In this document: one piece after another, positions 32,632 through 41,519 of the stretch
Numbering within the stretch: the stretch's first letter is position 1
Layout of the letters: the number at the start of each line of letters is the position of its first letter
DNA from: CALVGQ01 sp031551965
GTDB lineage: Bacteria; Bacillota_I; Bacilli_A; Erysipelotrichales; Erysipelotrichaceae
Assembly (NCBI GenBank): GCA_031551965.1
Contig: JAVBMW010000035.1
Span: forward strand, 1 to 64,000
Direction of reading: 5' to 3'
Length of the DNA: 64,000 bases
The notes under the pieces: model-generated
Seen by the model: only the letters and a program-made list of their open reading frames with translations
The model's database searches: none
Told to the model about the DNA's origin: nothing
Program-made: the position numbers and the translations under genes

Positions 32632-34653
32632 ATGAAAAATTTAGTCATTGTGGAATCACCATCCAAATCAAAAACGATAGAAAAATATCTTGGTTCAGAC
32701 TATGAAGTTGTCTCATCCAAAGGACATATACGTGATTTAGCGATCAAAGGAAAAGATGGCCTAGGTGTGGATGTAGAAAATAAATTTGTGCCTACATATG
32801 TAGTAAACAAAGATAAGAAAACGACTGTAAAAGAATTAAAAGCGAAGGTTAAAAAAGTTGATCAAGTCTATCTGGCGACTGACCCTGACCGCGAAGGAGA
32901 AGCAATTTCTTGGCACTTAGCTGATGAATTGGGATTATCTATTGATGATATCAATCGTATTGAATTTCATGAAGTTACTAAAGATGCGGTATTGCAAGCT
33001 TTTCAAAATCCAAGAAAAATCGATATGGGACTAGTGCGTTCACAGGAAACACGCCGTATATTAGATAGGATCATTGGATTTAAATTGAGTAAACTTTTAA
33101 AAACAAAAATTAAAAGTAAATCTGCAGGGAGAGTTCAATCTGTAGCTTTAAAATTAATCGTTGATCGTGAAAAAGAAATTACAGCATTTAATCCAGAAGA
33201 ATACTGGACTATCGATTGTCTTTTTGAAGAAAATAATATTGAATTTGAAGCTAGTTTAAGTAAGTTTAATAATGAAAAAATCGAAATCCATTCAAAAGAG
33301 GAAGCGGATGTTGTTTTAAATGCATGTACAAATCCATTTACCATTACAAATATCAAAAAACAAGTTAAGAAAAGAGAACCAAAGGTTGCCTACATTACTT
33401 CAACTTTGCAACAAGATGCATCGACTAAGTTAAACTTTGGTGCAAAACGTACAATGTCAATTGCTCAAAAGCTGTATGAAGGAATTGAAATGGGTGGAAA
33501 CACAGAAGGTTTGATTACCTACATGCGTACTGACTCAACACGTTTGAGCCCAGTATTTATCAGTTCAGCACGTAGTTTCATTGAAAATGAATATGGTAAA
33601 GATTATTTAGGAACATATAAGGAAACAAAAAATGATAATGCTCAGGATGCCCATGAAGGGATTCGTCCAACCAATGTTGAAAACACGCCTGCAAAAGTAA
33701 AACAGTATCTTACTGCTGAACAATACAAATTGTATCAACTGATTTATGTTCGTGCAGTTTCAAGTTTAATGGCACCTGCCAAAAACAATACAGTAAGTGT
33801 AGTACTAAGTAATCATGGTTATGATTTTAACGCTAGTGGAACGGAACTTGTATTTGATGGATATTTAAAACTTGCGAAAGAGTTTGAATCAAGTAAGGAT
33901 GTTTTATTGCCAGAGCTTGCAGAGAACCAAAAGTGTGATTCGAAAAAAGTGGATGGTGTTCAACATTTTACTGAACCACCACTACGTTATAGTGAAGCTC
34001 GTTTGATCAAACAAATGGAAGAAGAAGGAATTGGTCGTCCATCCACTTACTCTATGATCATTGATACGATTCAAGAAAGAGGTTATGTCACTCTTGATAA
34101 ACCAACTGAATCAAGTAAAACGAAAGTGTTCTTTCCTACTGAACAAGGAACATTGACTACAGAAAAGTTGGATGAATATTTTAGCGATATCATCAATGTA
34201 AAATATACGGCAAATATGGAAACAGAATTAGATGAAATTGCCGAAGAAAAAAGAAACAATGTTGAATCTCTAGAAGAGTTCTATCAAAAATTTGTACCGT
34301 TGATTGAAAATGCGTATGAAAAGATGGAAAAGAAAGAAGCAGAAAAAGTAGGTGAAGCCTGCCCAGAATGTGGAAATGATTTAGTCTACCGAGTAGGTCG
34401 TTTTGGTAAGTTTATTAGTTGTGGAACTTATCCTGAATGTAAGTACACAAGAAAACTAGTTCAGGAAAACAAGGAAGCACCAGAACCTACAGGTAAAATG
34501 TGCCCAGATTGTGGAGCAGAACTCTTGAAAAGAAAGAGTCGTTATGGTACTTATTTCTTAGGGTGTTCAGCATTTCCAAAATGCAAACATATTGAAAATA
34601 TAGAAGGACAAGAAGGTCGTTTCAAAAAGAAAGCGAAAAAAGAAGAGGAATAG
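32632..34653 (+). CDS. topA: DNA topoisomerase I
   Basis: The 673-residue type IA topoisomerase has an N-terminal TOPRIM domain (VIVESPSKSKTIEKYLG; TDPDREGEAIS), the active-site tyrosine motif YMRTDSTRLS, and two C-terminal zinc ribbons (CPECGND...CGTYPEC and CPDCGAE...CSAFPKC). It relaxes negative supercoils. GGAGG sits 7 bases before the ATG. The trmFO gene follows after 4 bases, as in most Firmicutes. Confidence 0.96.
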   Translation: MKNLVIVESPSKSKTIEKYLGSDYEVVSSKGHIRDLAIKGKDGLGVDVENKFVPTYVVNKDKKTTVKELKAKVKKVDQVYLATDPDREGEAISWHLADELGLSIDDINRIEFHEVTKDAVLQAFQNPRKIDMGLVRSQETRRILDRIIGFKLSKLLKTKIKSKSAGRVQSVALKLIVDREKEITAFNPEEYWTIDCLFEENNIEFEASLSKFNNEKIEIHSKEEADVVLNACTNPFTITNIKKQVKKREPKVAYITSTLQQDASTKLNFGAKRTMSIAQKLYEGIEMGGNTEGLITYMRTDSTRLSPVFISSARSFIENEYGKDYLGTYKETKNDNAQDAHEGIRPTNVENTPAKVKQYLTAEQYKLYQLIYVRAVSSLMAPAKNNTVSVVLSNHGYDFNASGTELVFDGYLKLAKEFESSKDVLLPELAENQKCDSKKVDGVQHFTEPPLRYSEARLIKQMEEEGIGRPSTYSMIIDTIQERGYVTLDKPTESSKTKVFFPTEQGTLTTEKLDEYFSDIINVKYTANMETELDEIAEEKRNNVESLEEFYQKFVPLIENAYEKMEKKEAEKVGEACPECGNDLVYRVGRFGKFISCGTYPECKYTRKLVQENKEAPEPTGKMCPDCGAELLKRKSRYGTYFLGCSAFPKCKHIENIEGQEGRFKKKAKKEEE

Positions 34654-34657
34654 AGTG

Positions 34658-35941
34658 ATGAAAGTAAAAGTTGTGGGTGCAGGACTAGCGGGTTGTGAAG
34701 CAGCCTGGCAGTTAGCGAATCGCGGAATTGAAGTTGAACTCATTGAAATGAGACCTTTAAAAATGACGCCAGCTCACAAAACAGAAAACTTTGCGGAACT
34801 TGTCTGTTCAAATTCATTGAGAAGCAATGCCCTTACAAATGCAGTTGGGGTTTTGAAACAAGAAATGCGTTTATTAAATAGTTTGATCATGCAAATTGCA
34901 GAAGAAACTGCACTTCCAGCAGGAAGTGCTTTAGCTGTTGACCGCGAAGAATTTTCAAAAAGAGTTACGGAGAAAATTAAAAATCATCCGAATATTACAA
35001 TTCAATATCAAGAAATCGATTCAATTACTGATGGTCCTACTATTATTGCATCAGGTCCATTAACTAGTGACAATTTATCGAAGTCGATCCAGGAATACTT
35101 TGAGGCAGAAAATTTCTATTTCTATGATGCTGCAGCTCCAATTATTGAAAAAGATAGTATTGACTTTAGTAAAGCTTATTTTAAATCTCGTTACGATAAA
35201 GGTGAAGCTGATTATATCAACTGTCCGATGAATAAGGAAGAATTCTATCATTTTTATCGTGAACTGATTACTGCGGAAACAGTAAAAATTAAAGAATTTG
35301 AAAAAGAGATTTATTTTGAAGGATGTATGCCTTTTGAAGAAATGGCAAAACGAGGAGATAAAACACTTTTATTTGGACCGATGAAACCTGTTGGTCTTGA
35401 ACATGATGGAGTTCGTCCTTATGCTGTCGTTCAACTTAGACAAGATAATGCTATTGCTTCTCTATATAATATAGTTGGTTTTCAAACCCATTTAACTTGG
35501 CCTGAACAAAAACGAATATTAAGTTTGATTCCAGGTTTAGAAAACGCAAAAATTGTACGTTATGGCGTAATGCATCGCAATAGTTATCTCAATTCTCCAA
35601 CTTGTTTAAAACCAACATATCAATCAATTAAACGAGATGATTTATTTTTTGCAGGGCAAATGACAGGAGTCGAAGGTTACATTGAGTCGGCTGCGAGTGG
35701 ATTACTAGCAGGTATCAATATGGCTAAATATTTGTCTGGTGAAAATTGTGTTATATTACCGCAAACATGTATGATGGGGGCGATGGCTCATTACATCACT
35801 CACGCTGATCCAAAAGGATTTCAACCAATGAATGCCAATTTTGGGATCATGCAACTCGCAAACAATGTGAAGAAAAATGAAAGAAAAGAAGCTTATGCAC
35901 CGCAAGCTGAAGCAGTGATCAAAGAGGCATTCAATTTATAA
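34658..35941 (+). CDS. trmFO: tRNA m5U54 methyltransferase, folate/FAD-dependent
   Basis: The protein has the N-terminal FAD motif GAGLAGCEAAWQLA, the conserved HKTENFAELVCSNSLRSNA and GVEGYIESAASGLLAGI. It methylates U54 in the tRNA T loop using methylene-tetrahydrofolate. I prefer ATG 34658 over the adjacent GTG at 34655; GAGG lies 9 bases upstream. The stop overlaps the next start (TAATG). Confidence 0.95.
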   Translation: MKVKVVGAGLAGCEAAWQLANRGIEVELIEMRPLKMTPAHKTENFAELVCSNSLRSNALTNAVGVLKQEMRLLNSLIMQIAEETALPAGSALAVDREEFSKRVTEKIKNHPNITIQYQEIDSITDGPTIIASGPLTSDNLSKSIQEYFEAENFYFYDAAAPIIEKDSIDFSKAYFKSRYDKGEADYINCPMNKEEFYHFYRELITAETVKIKEFEKEIYFEGCMPFEEMAKRGDKTLLFGPMKPVGLEHDGVRPYAVVQLRQDNAIASLYNIVGFQTHLTWPEQKRILSLIPGLENAKIVRYGVMHRNSYLNSPTCLKPTYQSIKRDDLFFAGQMTGVEGYIESAASGLLAGINMAKYLSGENCVILPQTCMMGAMAHYITHADPKGFQPMNANFGIMQLANNVKKNERKEAYAPQAEAVIKEAFNL

Positions 35942-36852
35942 TGTACGAGCTTCTTGATCAATTTTTAAAATACATTGCGAGTTCTGGAACGGGATCAAAT
36001 CATACTGTAGATAGTTATAAACGTGATATTTTTCGTTTTATTGAGTTTATCGATGCTCAAGGAATCAAAGATTTTAATCATGTCGATAAAATTACCTTCA
36101 TGGATTATGCCGAAAAACTAAAAAGTGGAATCATTACTGGAGAAAAAATTTCATCTACGACTTTTGCAAGAGCGATTTCTTCTCTTCGTTCGTTTTATAA
36201 ATATTTAAATCAATATCATGATGTTGATGTTAATCCTGCAAAATTATTGAAAACTGGTTCCACTGCAAAAAAATTACCTGAATTTTTAAGCTTTGAACAA
36301 ACCATTCAATTATTTGATAGCTTTGACTTACAGGAACCGATCCAAATTAGAGATAGGGCAATCGTTGAAGTGATGTATGCCTGCGGATTACGTGTTTCAG
36401 AGGTAGCAGGATTAAAAATTACCAATCTGTATTTTGATGAAATGTTTTTAACCGTTGTCGGAAAAGGAAATAAAGAAAGAATGATTCCATTTTATCCAAA
36501 ATGTGGTCAAATTCTACAAGAATATTTATATGAAGTTCGTCCTCATATCATTGAAAAAGACCATGACATCTTATTTGTGAATCAAAGAGGAAACCCAATT
36601 TCTTCACGTGCAATACAAATGATCCTTGAGCAAGCTTCAATCAATGCAGGATTACCGATCAAAGTTCATCCTCATATGTTAAGGCACTCTTTTGCGACAC
36701 ATTTATTAGATAATGGAGCTGACCTTAGAATGGTTCAAGAATTATTAGGTCATGAGAATTTATCGACAACTCAAATCTACACACATGTCACGGTGGATCG
36801 GCTAAAAGATGCGATTCGATATGCCCATCCCCATTCAAAAAAGATGAAGTAG
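35941..36852 (+). CDS. xerC: Tyrosine recombinase XerC (CodV-like)
   Basis: The 303-residue protein has an N-terminal SAM-like domain and catalytic residues in YACGLRVSEVAGL (Arg), HPHMLRHSFATH (His-x-x-Arg), LGHENLSTTQ (His) and IYTHV (Tyr). It resolves chromosome dimers at dif sites together with XerD. Its place after trmFO matches B. subtilis codV, so this is a housekeeping recombinase and not the missing integrase of the tail island. Confidence 0.92.
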   Translation: MYELLDQFLKYIASSGTGSNHTVDSYKRDIFRFIEFIDAQGIKDFNHVDKITFMDYAEKLKSGIITGEKISSTTFARAISSLRSFYKYLNQYHDVDVNPAKLLKTGSTAKKLPEFLSFEQTIQLFDSFDLQEPIQIRDRAIVEVMYACGLRVSEVAGLKITNLYFDEMFLTVVGKGNKERMIPFYPKCGQILQEYLYEVRPHIIEKDHDILFVNQRGNPISSRAIQMILEQASINAGLPIKVHPHMLRHSFATHLLDNGADLRMVQELLGHENLSTTQIYTHVTVDRLKDAIRYAHPHSKKMK

Positions 36853-36903
36853 TTGAATATTTTTAACTGCTTTTTATTTAAAAAAAACTACCGATGAAAG
36901 TAG

Positions 36904-37077
36904 CTAATTTTGAGAATCTTTATTTAAGAGTTTATCAAGTAATTCTTTGTTTTTACTTACTTCAACAAGCGCTTCAAGTACGCCATCACGAACGGCACGT
37001 TTTATAATATAATGCACAACAGCAAACATAGCTGATATTATAAGTAAGAAAAAAATTAATGTAAATAGTTGACCCAT
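36904..37077 (-). CDS. 57-residue small membrane protein
   Basis: AAAGGAG precedes an ATG at 37077 on the minus strand. The product has one membrane span (FTLIFFLLIISAMFAVVHYII) split here by its position at residues 5-25, then a basic and helical tail (KRAVRDGVLEALVEVSKNKE) ending at the stop 36904. It resembles short DUF6019-like proteins in layout. A hairpin with an eight-T run lies after it. It is flanked by convergent xerC and divergent rpsB. Confidence 0.65.
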   Translation of the reverse strand: MGQLFTLIFFLLIISAMFAVVHYIIKRAVRDGVLEALVEVSKNKELLDKLLNKDSQN

Positions 37078-37151
37078 AGATTAAAACTCCTTTCATTTTT
37101 AAATATTGTAACATGTTATAGTGAAAAAAATGCTTATTTTAAAGGTTTTTC

Positions 37152-37302
37152 TTGTGTTTTGGAAAATCTTGTGGCATAATATGAACTGGCACTAAATGAG
37201 TTAGTGTACTACGCACACAGGGGATTCGCAAATTCCGTGCTCGATTTGAGTTATTTGCGTCTGAACTTGTGGAGGAAAACAACGGGAAGTGAGGAAAATT
37301 AA
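37152..37302 (+). promoter_or_regulatory. rpsB promoter and S2-type ribosomal leader
   Basis: TTGTGT (37152-37157), 17 bases, CATAAT (37175-37180), then a leader of about 115 bases. It folds a first hairpin (CACTAA with TTAGTG) and a second with GCAC (37213-37216) to GTGC (37237-37240), a bulge ACAG, and GGGATT (37221-37226) to AATTCC (37231-37236). This looks like the conserved S2 (rpsB) leader that lets S2 repress its own operon; the match is from memory and should be tested with a covariance model. Confidence 0.6.
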
Positions 37303-38259
37303 ATGTCAGTTGTTTCAATGAAGAAGTTATTAGAAAATGGTGTACATTTCGGACATCAAACACGTAGATGGGATCCTAAAATGAAGGAATATATCTACTG
37401 TGCAAAAAACGGGGTTTATATTATTGACCTTGAAAAAACACAACAAAAGCTAGATGAAGCTTACGCTGCAATGAAAGCTATCGCTGAAAACGGTGGTAAA
37501 GTATTATTTGTAGGAACTAAAAAACAAGCTCAACAAACAGTACTTGATGAAGCATTACGTTCAGGTTCATTCTATGTTAACCAAAGATGGTTAGGGGGAA
37601 TCCTAACTAACTATCGTACAATTCAAAAAAGAATTCGTCGTTTAGTTGAAATTGAAGAAATGAATGCTAGCGGTCTTATCAATGTTTATCCAAAGAAAGA
37701 AATCGCTCAAATCAATAAAGAAGCTGCTAAGTTAGAAAACTTCCTTGGTGGTATCAAAGAAATGAAAAAATTACCTGATGCAATCTTTGTGGTTGATCCA
37801 AGTGAAGAACACAATGCAGTTGCTGAAGCTAAAAAATTAGGTATCCCTGTATTTGGTATGGTTGATACAAACTGTAACCCAGAATCAGTAGATTACCCAA
37901 TCCCATCAAATGATGATGCTAACCGTTCAGTTAAATTCATTATCGGTGTTATGGCAGATGCTATCGTTGAAGCTAAAGGTGGATTATTAACTTGCGCTTA
38001 TCAAGATATGGAAGAAACTGACATCACAATGAAAGATGTTATTATTAACGTTGAACAACAAAATGAAGAAAATGAACGTCGTCGCCGTGCAAGAATGGAA
38101 GAACGTCGTCCAAGACAAGGTGGTTCATCTAACGGTAGATGGAACAACGATCGTGGTGATCGTAAACCTCGTGAATACAGAAGACCAGAAACTACAGCTA
38201 CACCAGCTGCAGCTCCTGCTGTAACTGAAACTGTTGCCTCTGGAACAAAAGGAGAATAA
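37303..38259 (+). CDS. rpsB: 30S ribosomal protein S2 with C-terminal extension
   Basis: The S2 core (MKKLLENGVHFGHQTRRWDPK through GIMVDTNC-like GMVDTNCNPESVDYPIPSND) covers about residues 1-235. The remaining 80 residues are an Arg-rich and then Ala/Pro/Thr-rich, probably disordered tail (RRRARMEERRPRQGG...). The core is standard; the tail is longer than in most Firmicutes. It is co-transcribed with tsf. Confidence 0.96.
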   Translation: MSVVSMKKLLENGVHFGHQTRRWDPKMKEYIYCAKNGVYIIDLEKTQQKLDEAYAAMKAIAENGGKVLFVGTKKQAQQTVLDEALRSGSFYVNQRWLGGILTNYRTIQKRIRRLVEIEEMNASGLINVYPKKEIAQINKEAAKLENFLGGIKEMKKLPDAIFVVDPSEEHNAVAEAKKLGIPVFGMVDTNCNPESVDYPIPSNDDANRSVKFIIGVMADAIVEAKGGLLTCAYQDMEETDITMKDVIINVEQQNEENERRRRARMEERRPRQGGSSNGRWNNDRGDRKPREYRRPETTATPAAAPAVTETVASGTKGE

Positions 38260-38261
38260 AA

Positions 38262-39149
38262 ATGGAAATTACAGCTAGTTTAGTAAAAGAACTACGTGAA
38301 AAAACTGGAGCAGGAATGATGGACTGCAAAAAAGCACTTACTGAATGCGAAGGAGATATCGCTAAAGCAAGTGACTGGCTTCGTGACAAAGGAATTGCAA
38401 AAGCAGCTAAAAAAGCTGGTCGTATCGCAGCTGAAGGATTAACTAAAGTTGTTGAAGAAGGCAATAAAGCTTGTCTAGTTGAAGTTAACTCTGAAACTGA
38501 CTTTGTTGCAAAAAATGAACAATTCTTAAAACTTGTTGATGATATCGCTCACGCTTTATTGAATGCAGCTCCAGCATCTTTAGAAGATGCAATGCAAGTT
38601 GTTATGAATGGTGAAACAATTGAAGCAGCAGTAACTAGTGCTACAGCTACAATTGGAGAAAAAATCACTCTACGTCGCTTTGAAGTAGTAACTAAAAACG
38701 ATGCAGATATCTTTGGAACTTACATCCACATGGGTGGTAAAATTTCTGTATGCTGTGTACTTGAAAACTGCAACAATGAAGATGTAGCTCATGACATGGC
38801 AATGCAAATTGCAAGTATGAATCCTAGCTTTATCGCTCGCGAAAACATGGATCCAAACTTTGTAGAACATGAACGTGCAATTCAACTTGAAATCCTTAAA
38901 AATGATGAATCTTTAGCTGGAAAACCAGAAAAAGTATTATTAGGAATCGTTGAAGGACGTTTAAGTAAATCTCTACAAGAAATGTGCTTAGTAGATCAAA
39001 TCTATTTTAAAGATCCAGGTCTAAAAGTTGCTCAATACTTAAAACAAGCTAATACAGCTGTTACATCATTTGTACGCTTTGCTACAGGTGAAGGTATTGA
39101 AAAAAGAGAAGAAGATTTCGCTGCAGAAGTAGCTGCAATCACTGCTTAA
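38262..39149 (+). CDS. tsf: Elongation factor Ts
   Basis: The 295-residue protein has the N-terminal UBA-like domain (VKELREKTGAGMMDCKKAL), the catalytic TDFVAKNEQF and the dimerisation region. It is the nucleotide exchange factor of EF-Tu. It starts 2 bases after rpsB behind AAAGGAG and ends in a strong terminator. Confidence 0.96.
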   Translation: MEITASLVKELREKTGAGMMDCKKALTECEGDIAKASDWLRDKGIAKAAKKAGRIAAEGLTKVVEEGNKACLVEVNSETDFVAKNEQFLKLVDDIAHALLNAAPASLEDAMQVVMNGETIEAAVTSATATIGEKITLRRFEVVTKNDADIFGTYIHMGGKISVCCVLENCNNEDVAHDMAMQIASMNPSFIARENMDPNFVEHERAIQLEILKNDESLAGKPEKVLLGIVEGRLSKSLQEMCLVDQIYFKDPGLKVAQYLKQANTAVTSFVRFATGEGIEKREEDFAAEVAAITA

Positions 39150-39168
39150 TTCTAGTTCAAACTAATCA

Positions 39169-39200
39169 ACATACCAGTCAATCGATTGGTATGTTTTTTT
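39169..39200 (+). terminator. Terminator of rpsB-tsf
   Basis: An 8-bp stem (ACATACCA with TGGTATGT) capped by a CAAT/ATTG inner pairing, then seven Ts. Confidence 0.85.
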
Positions 39201-39217
39201 TATTTTTTAAATAGTGC

Positions 39218-39248
39218 TTGACTTAGAGCTAACTCTAGCACTTATAAT
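39218..39248 (+). promoter_or_regulatory. MerR-type promoter with 19-bp spacer and operator
   Basis: TTGACT (39218-39223) and TATAAT (39243-39248) are separated by 19 bases, the diagnostic overlong spacer of MerR-activated promoters. The dyad TAGAGCTAACTCTA lies inside the spacer and is the regulator's binding site, very like AdhR/YhdM-type operators. Confidence 0.85.
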
Positions 39249-39276
39249 AAACACAGATGAGAGGAGTAATGATTAA

Positions 39277-39645
39277 ATGATTATTTCTGAAGTATGTAAA
39301 AAGTATGAGATTACTGCAGATACATTAAGATATTATGAAAAAATTGGGTTACTAAGAGATGTACCAAGAAGTCAAAATGGTCAGCGTGATTATGATGATT
39401 TGTCATGCGCGATTGTGGAATTTGTGAAGTGTATGAGAAGCGCGGGTTTGTCCATTGAATCCTTAACAGAGTATATGAATTTATTTTATGAAGGAGATTC
39501 TACGATAGCTAAAAGAAAAGAAGTGCTTATCAAGCAACGTGACTTACTGGAAGCTCGCTTAAAAGATGAGATGAAAGCGCTCGAAAGATTAAATTATAAA
39601 ATTGATAATTATGAAACATTCAATGAAAAGAAAAGAGGAAATTAA
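39277..39645 (+). CDS. MerR family transcriptional regulator (AdhR/YhdM-like)
   Basis: The 122-residue protein has the N-terminal MerR HTH (YEITADTLRYYEKIGLL), the second part (DYDDLSCAIVEFVKCMRSAGLS) and a coiled-coil dimer helix. It is expected to bind the dyad at 39224 and activate this operon on aldehyde or electrophile stress. One base separates its stop from the aldo/keto reductase start. GAGAGGAG precedes the ATG by 11 bases. Confidence 0.9.
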   Translation: MIISEVCKKYEITADTLRYYEKIGLLRDVPRSQNGQRDYDDLSCAIVEFVKCMRSAGLSIESLTEYMNLFYEGDSTIAKRKEVLIKQRDLLEARLKDEMKALERLNYKIDNYETFNEKKRGN

Positions 39646-39646
39646 G

Positions 39647-40765
39647 ATGTTTGAAGAAATTAAAAAGAACTTTGGTTTTGGTTGTATGAGATTACCTATG
39701 ATTGGTGAAGAAGTTGATATTGAACAAACCAGTCAAATGGTAGATTTGTTTTTAGAAAATGGATTTAATTATTTTGATACGGCTCATGGATATATCCAAG
39801 GAAAAAGTGAAACAGCTTTAAAAGAAGCATTAACGAGTCGTTATCCTCGAGATAAGTATATATTAACTAATAAATTAACACATTTCTTTTTTAAGAAACA
39901 GGAAGATATTCGTCCTTTATTTGAAAGTCAATTAGAGGCATGTGGAGTTGATTACTTTGATTTTTACTTAATGCATGCTCAAGGAGCCAGTAACTATCCG
40001 ATTTATAAAGAATGCCGTGCCTATGAAACAGCTTTTGAGTTAAAAGAAGAAGGTAAAATTGGTCATGTAGGGATTTCTTTTCATGATCGAGCTGATGTCT
40101 TAGATCAAATTTTAACTGAGTATCCACAAATTGAAATCGTCCAAATCCAATTCAACTATGTTGATTATGATGATCCAGCAGTTGAAAGCAGAAAATGTTA
40201 TGAAGTATGTCGTAAACATAATAAGCCTGTATTAGTCATGGAACCGATCAAAGGTGGTAATCTAGTGAATTTACCAACAGAGGCTAAAGAAATATTAGAT
40301 CAACTACAAGGTGGAAGTGCTGCAAGTTATGCTGTTCGCTATGCTGCAAGTTTTGAAGGAATGGAAGTTGTGTTATCGGGTATGAGCACACTTGAGCAAA
40401 TGCAAGATAATATAAGTTTTATGAAAAATTTTAAGCCCTTAAATGAAATTGAACTAGCTGCTGTAAGTAAGGTGCAAGAAATATTTAGAAATATGAATTT
40501 AATACCATGTACTGCTTGTCGTTACTGTACTGATGGATGCCCGATGAAAATCTCGATTCCAGACTTATTTTCTTGTATGAACACAAAATCGATCTATCAT
40601 GACTGGAATGCTGACTATTATTATAATGTTGTATATACACGCCAAAATGGAAAAGCTTCCCAATGTATTGAATGTGGTCTTTGTGAAGAAGCTTGCCCTC
40701 AACACTTAAAAATTCGTGAACTACTAAAAGATGTTGCCAAAGAATTTGAAAAGGAAAATGCATAA
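39647..40765 (+). CDS. Aldo/keto reductase with C-terminal ferredoxin-like clusters
   Basis: I start at ATG 39647, 8 bases after AGAGGA; an in-frame ATG at 39602 lies inside the MerR gene. The 372-residue protein has an AKR barrel (FGFGCMRLPM, FDTAHGY with the catalytic Tyr) and a C-terminal domain with two [4Fe-4S] motifs (CTACRYCTDGCP and CIECGLCEEACP). Such fused reductases probably take electrons via the clusters. It likely detoxifies aldehydes sensed by the MerR regulator. Confidence 0.9.
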   Translation: MFEEIKKNFGFGCMRLPMIGEEVDIEQTSQMVDLFLENGFNYFDTAHGYIQGKSETALKEALTSRYPRDKYILTNKLTHFFFKKQEDIRPLFESQLEACGVDYFDFYLMHAQGASNYPIYKECRAYETAFELKEEGKIGHVGISFHDRADVLDQILTEYPQIEIVQIQFNYVDYDDPAVESRKCYEVCRKHNKPVLVMEPIKGGNLVNLPTEAKEILDQLQGGSAASYAVRYAASFEGMEVVLSGMSTLEQMQDNISFMKNFKPLNEIELAAVSKVQEIFRNMNLIPCTACRYCTDGCPMKISIPDLFSCMNTKSIYHDWNADYYYNVVYTRQNGKASQCIECGLCEEACPQHLKIRELLKDVAKEFEKENA

Positions 40766-41278
40766 ATGAATCGTATTTTGATCAGTTATTTTTCTCATGT
40801 AGGTGAAAACTACTTCGAAGGGAAAATAATGAATATTCAAAAAGGAAATACTGAAATTGTTGCAGAAATGATTCAAGCGATCACAGGTGGTGATTTATTT
40901 AAGATAGAGTCTATAGAAGAATATCCATATAATTATCAAGAATGTATAAATCAAGCGAAGTTAGAATTACAAATCAATCACAGACCTAAACTTAAAAATA
41001 GTATTGAGTTAAGTCAATTTGATATGATCTTTGTAGGATATCCATCTTGGTGGGGTACGATGCCGATGCCTGTCTTTAGTTTCTTGGAGTCGATTGACTT
41101 GAATGGAAAAAGAGTCATTCCGTTCTGTACTCATGAAGGAAGTCAAATGGGAAATAGCGAAAAAGACTTAAAGAAAATTTGTGTTGGGGCAATTCTTGAA
41201 AAAGGATTAGCGATCAAAGGAAGTAACGTTTTAAATTCAAAAGGGTCAATTGATGAATGGTTAAATATTTTAGAGTAG
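40766..41278 (+). CDS. Flavodoxin-like protein
   Basis: The 170-residue FMN protein has ILISYFSHVGENYFEG at the start and VGYPSWWGTMPMPVFSFLE, GKRVIPFCTHEGSQMG further on. This NAD(P)H-quinone/flavodoxin_4 type is commonly paired with aldo/keto reductases. It is probably the electron carrier for the preceding Fe-S reductase. The ATG directly abuts the upstream TAA. Confidence 0.88.
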   Translation: MNRILISYFSHVGENYFEGKIMNIQKGNTEIVAEMIQAITGGDLFKIESIEEYPYNYQECINQAKLELQINHRPKLKNSIELSQFDMIFVGYPSWWGTMPMPVFSFLESIDLNGKRVIPFCTHEGSQMGNSEKDLKKICVGAILEKGLAIKGSNVLNSKGSIDEWLNILE

Positions 41279-41304
41279 TTTCGACAAAAAACTACTCTTT
41301 TTTT
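41273..41304 (+). terminator. Terminator of the MerR operon
   Basis: A perfect 9-bp stem (GAGTAGTTT with AAACTACTC) starting in the last codon of the flavodoxin gene, then seven Ts. Confidence 0.85.
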
Positions 41305-41370
41305 AATGCACTCTTAATAAAATCTTTAGAAAGGGATGTTAAAATATGGAAGAATCAAGGAGGGTCCATT

Positions 41371-41457
41371 ATGAAAAAAATTGCTAAAGTATTCTTGACA
41401 ATTTTTATAGTTTTAAGTACCATCGTCGGTTTATTTATGATGTTAAAAAAGAAGTAA
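41371..41457 (+). CDS. 28-residue small membrane peptide
   Basis: AAGGAGGG stands 7 bases before an ATG that opens a 28-codon frame (MKKIAKVFLTIFIVLSTIVG then LFMMLKKK). The product is one membrane helix with lysines at both ends. The excellent ribosome site supports translation; the function is unknown. It has its own space between a terminator and the MFS promoter. Confidence 0.5.
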   Translation: MKKIAKVFLTIFIVLSTIVGLFMMLKKK

Positions 41458-41519
41458 TTCTTATTTAAAATTGATTGACCATATGATATGATTAATCGGC
41501 AACTTATAAGAGGTTAATT

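Noticed and set aside
35941..36852. Tyrosine recombinase as the integrase of the tail island
   Set aside because: It sits in the conserved topA-trmFO-xerC order, 6 kb from the island with housekeeping genes between, so it is the chromosomal XerC.
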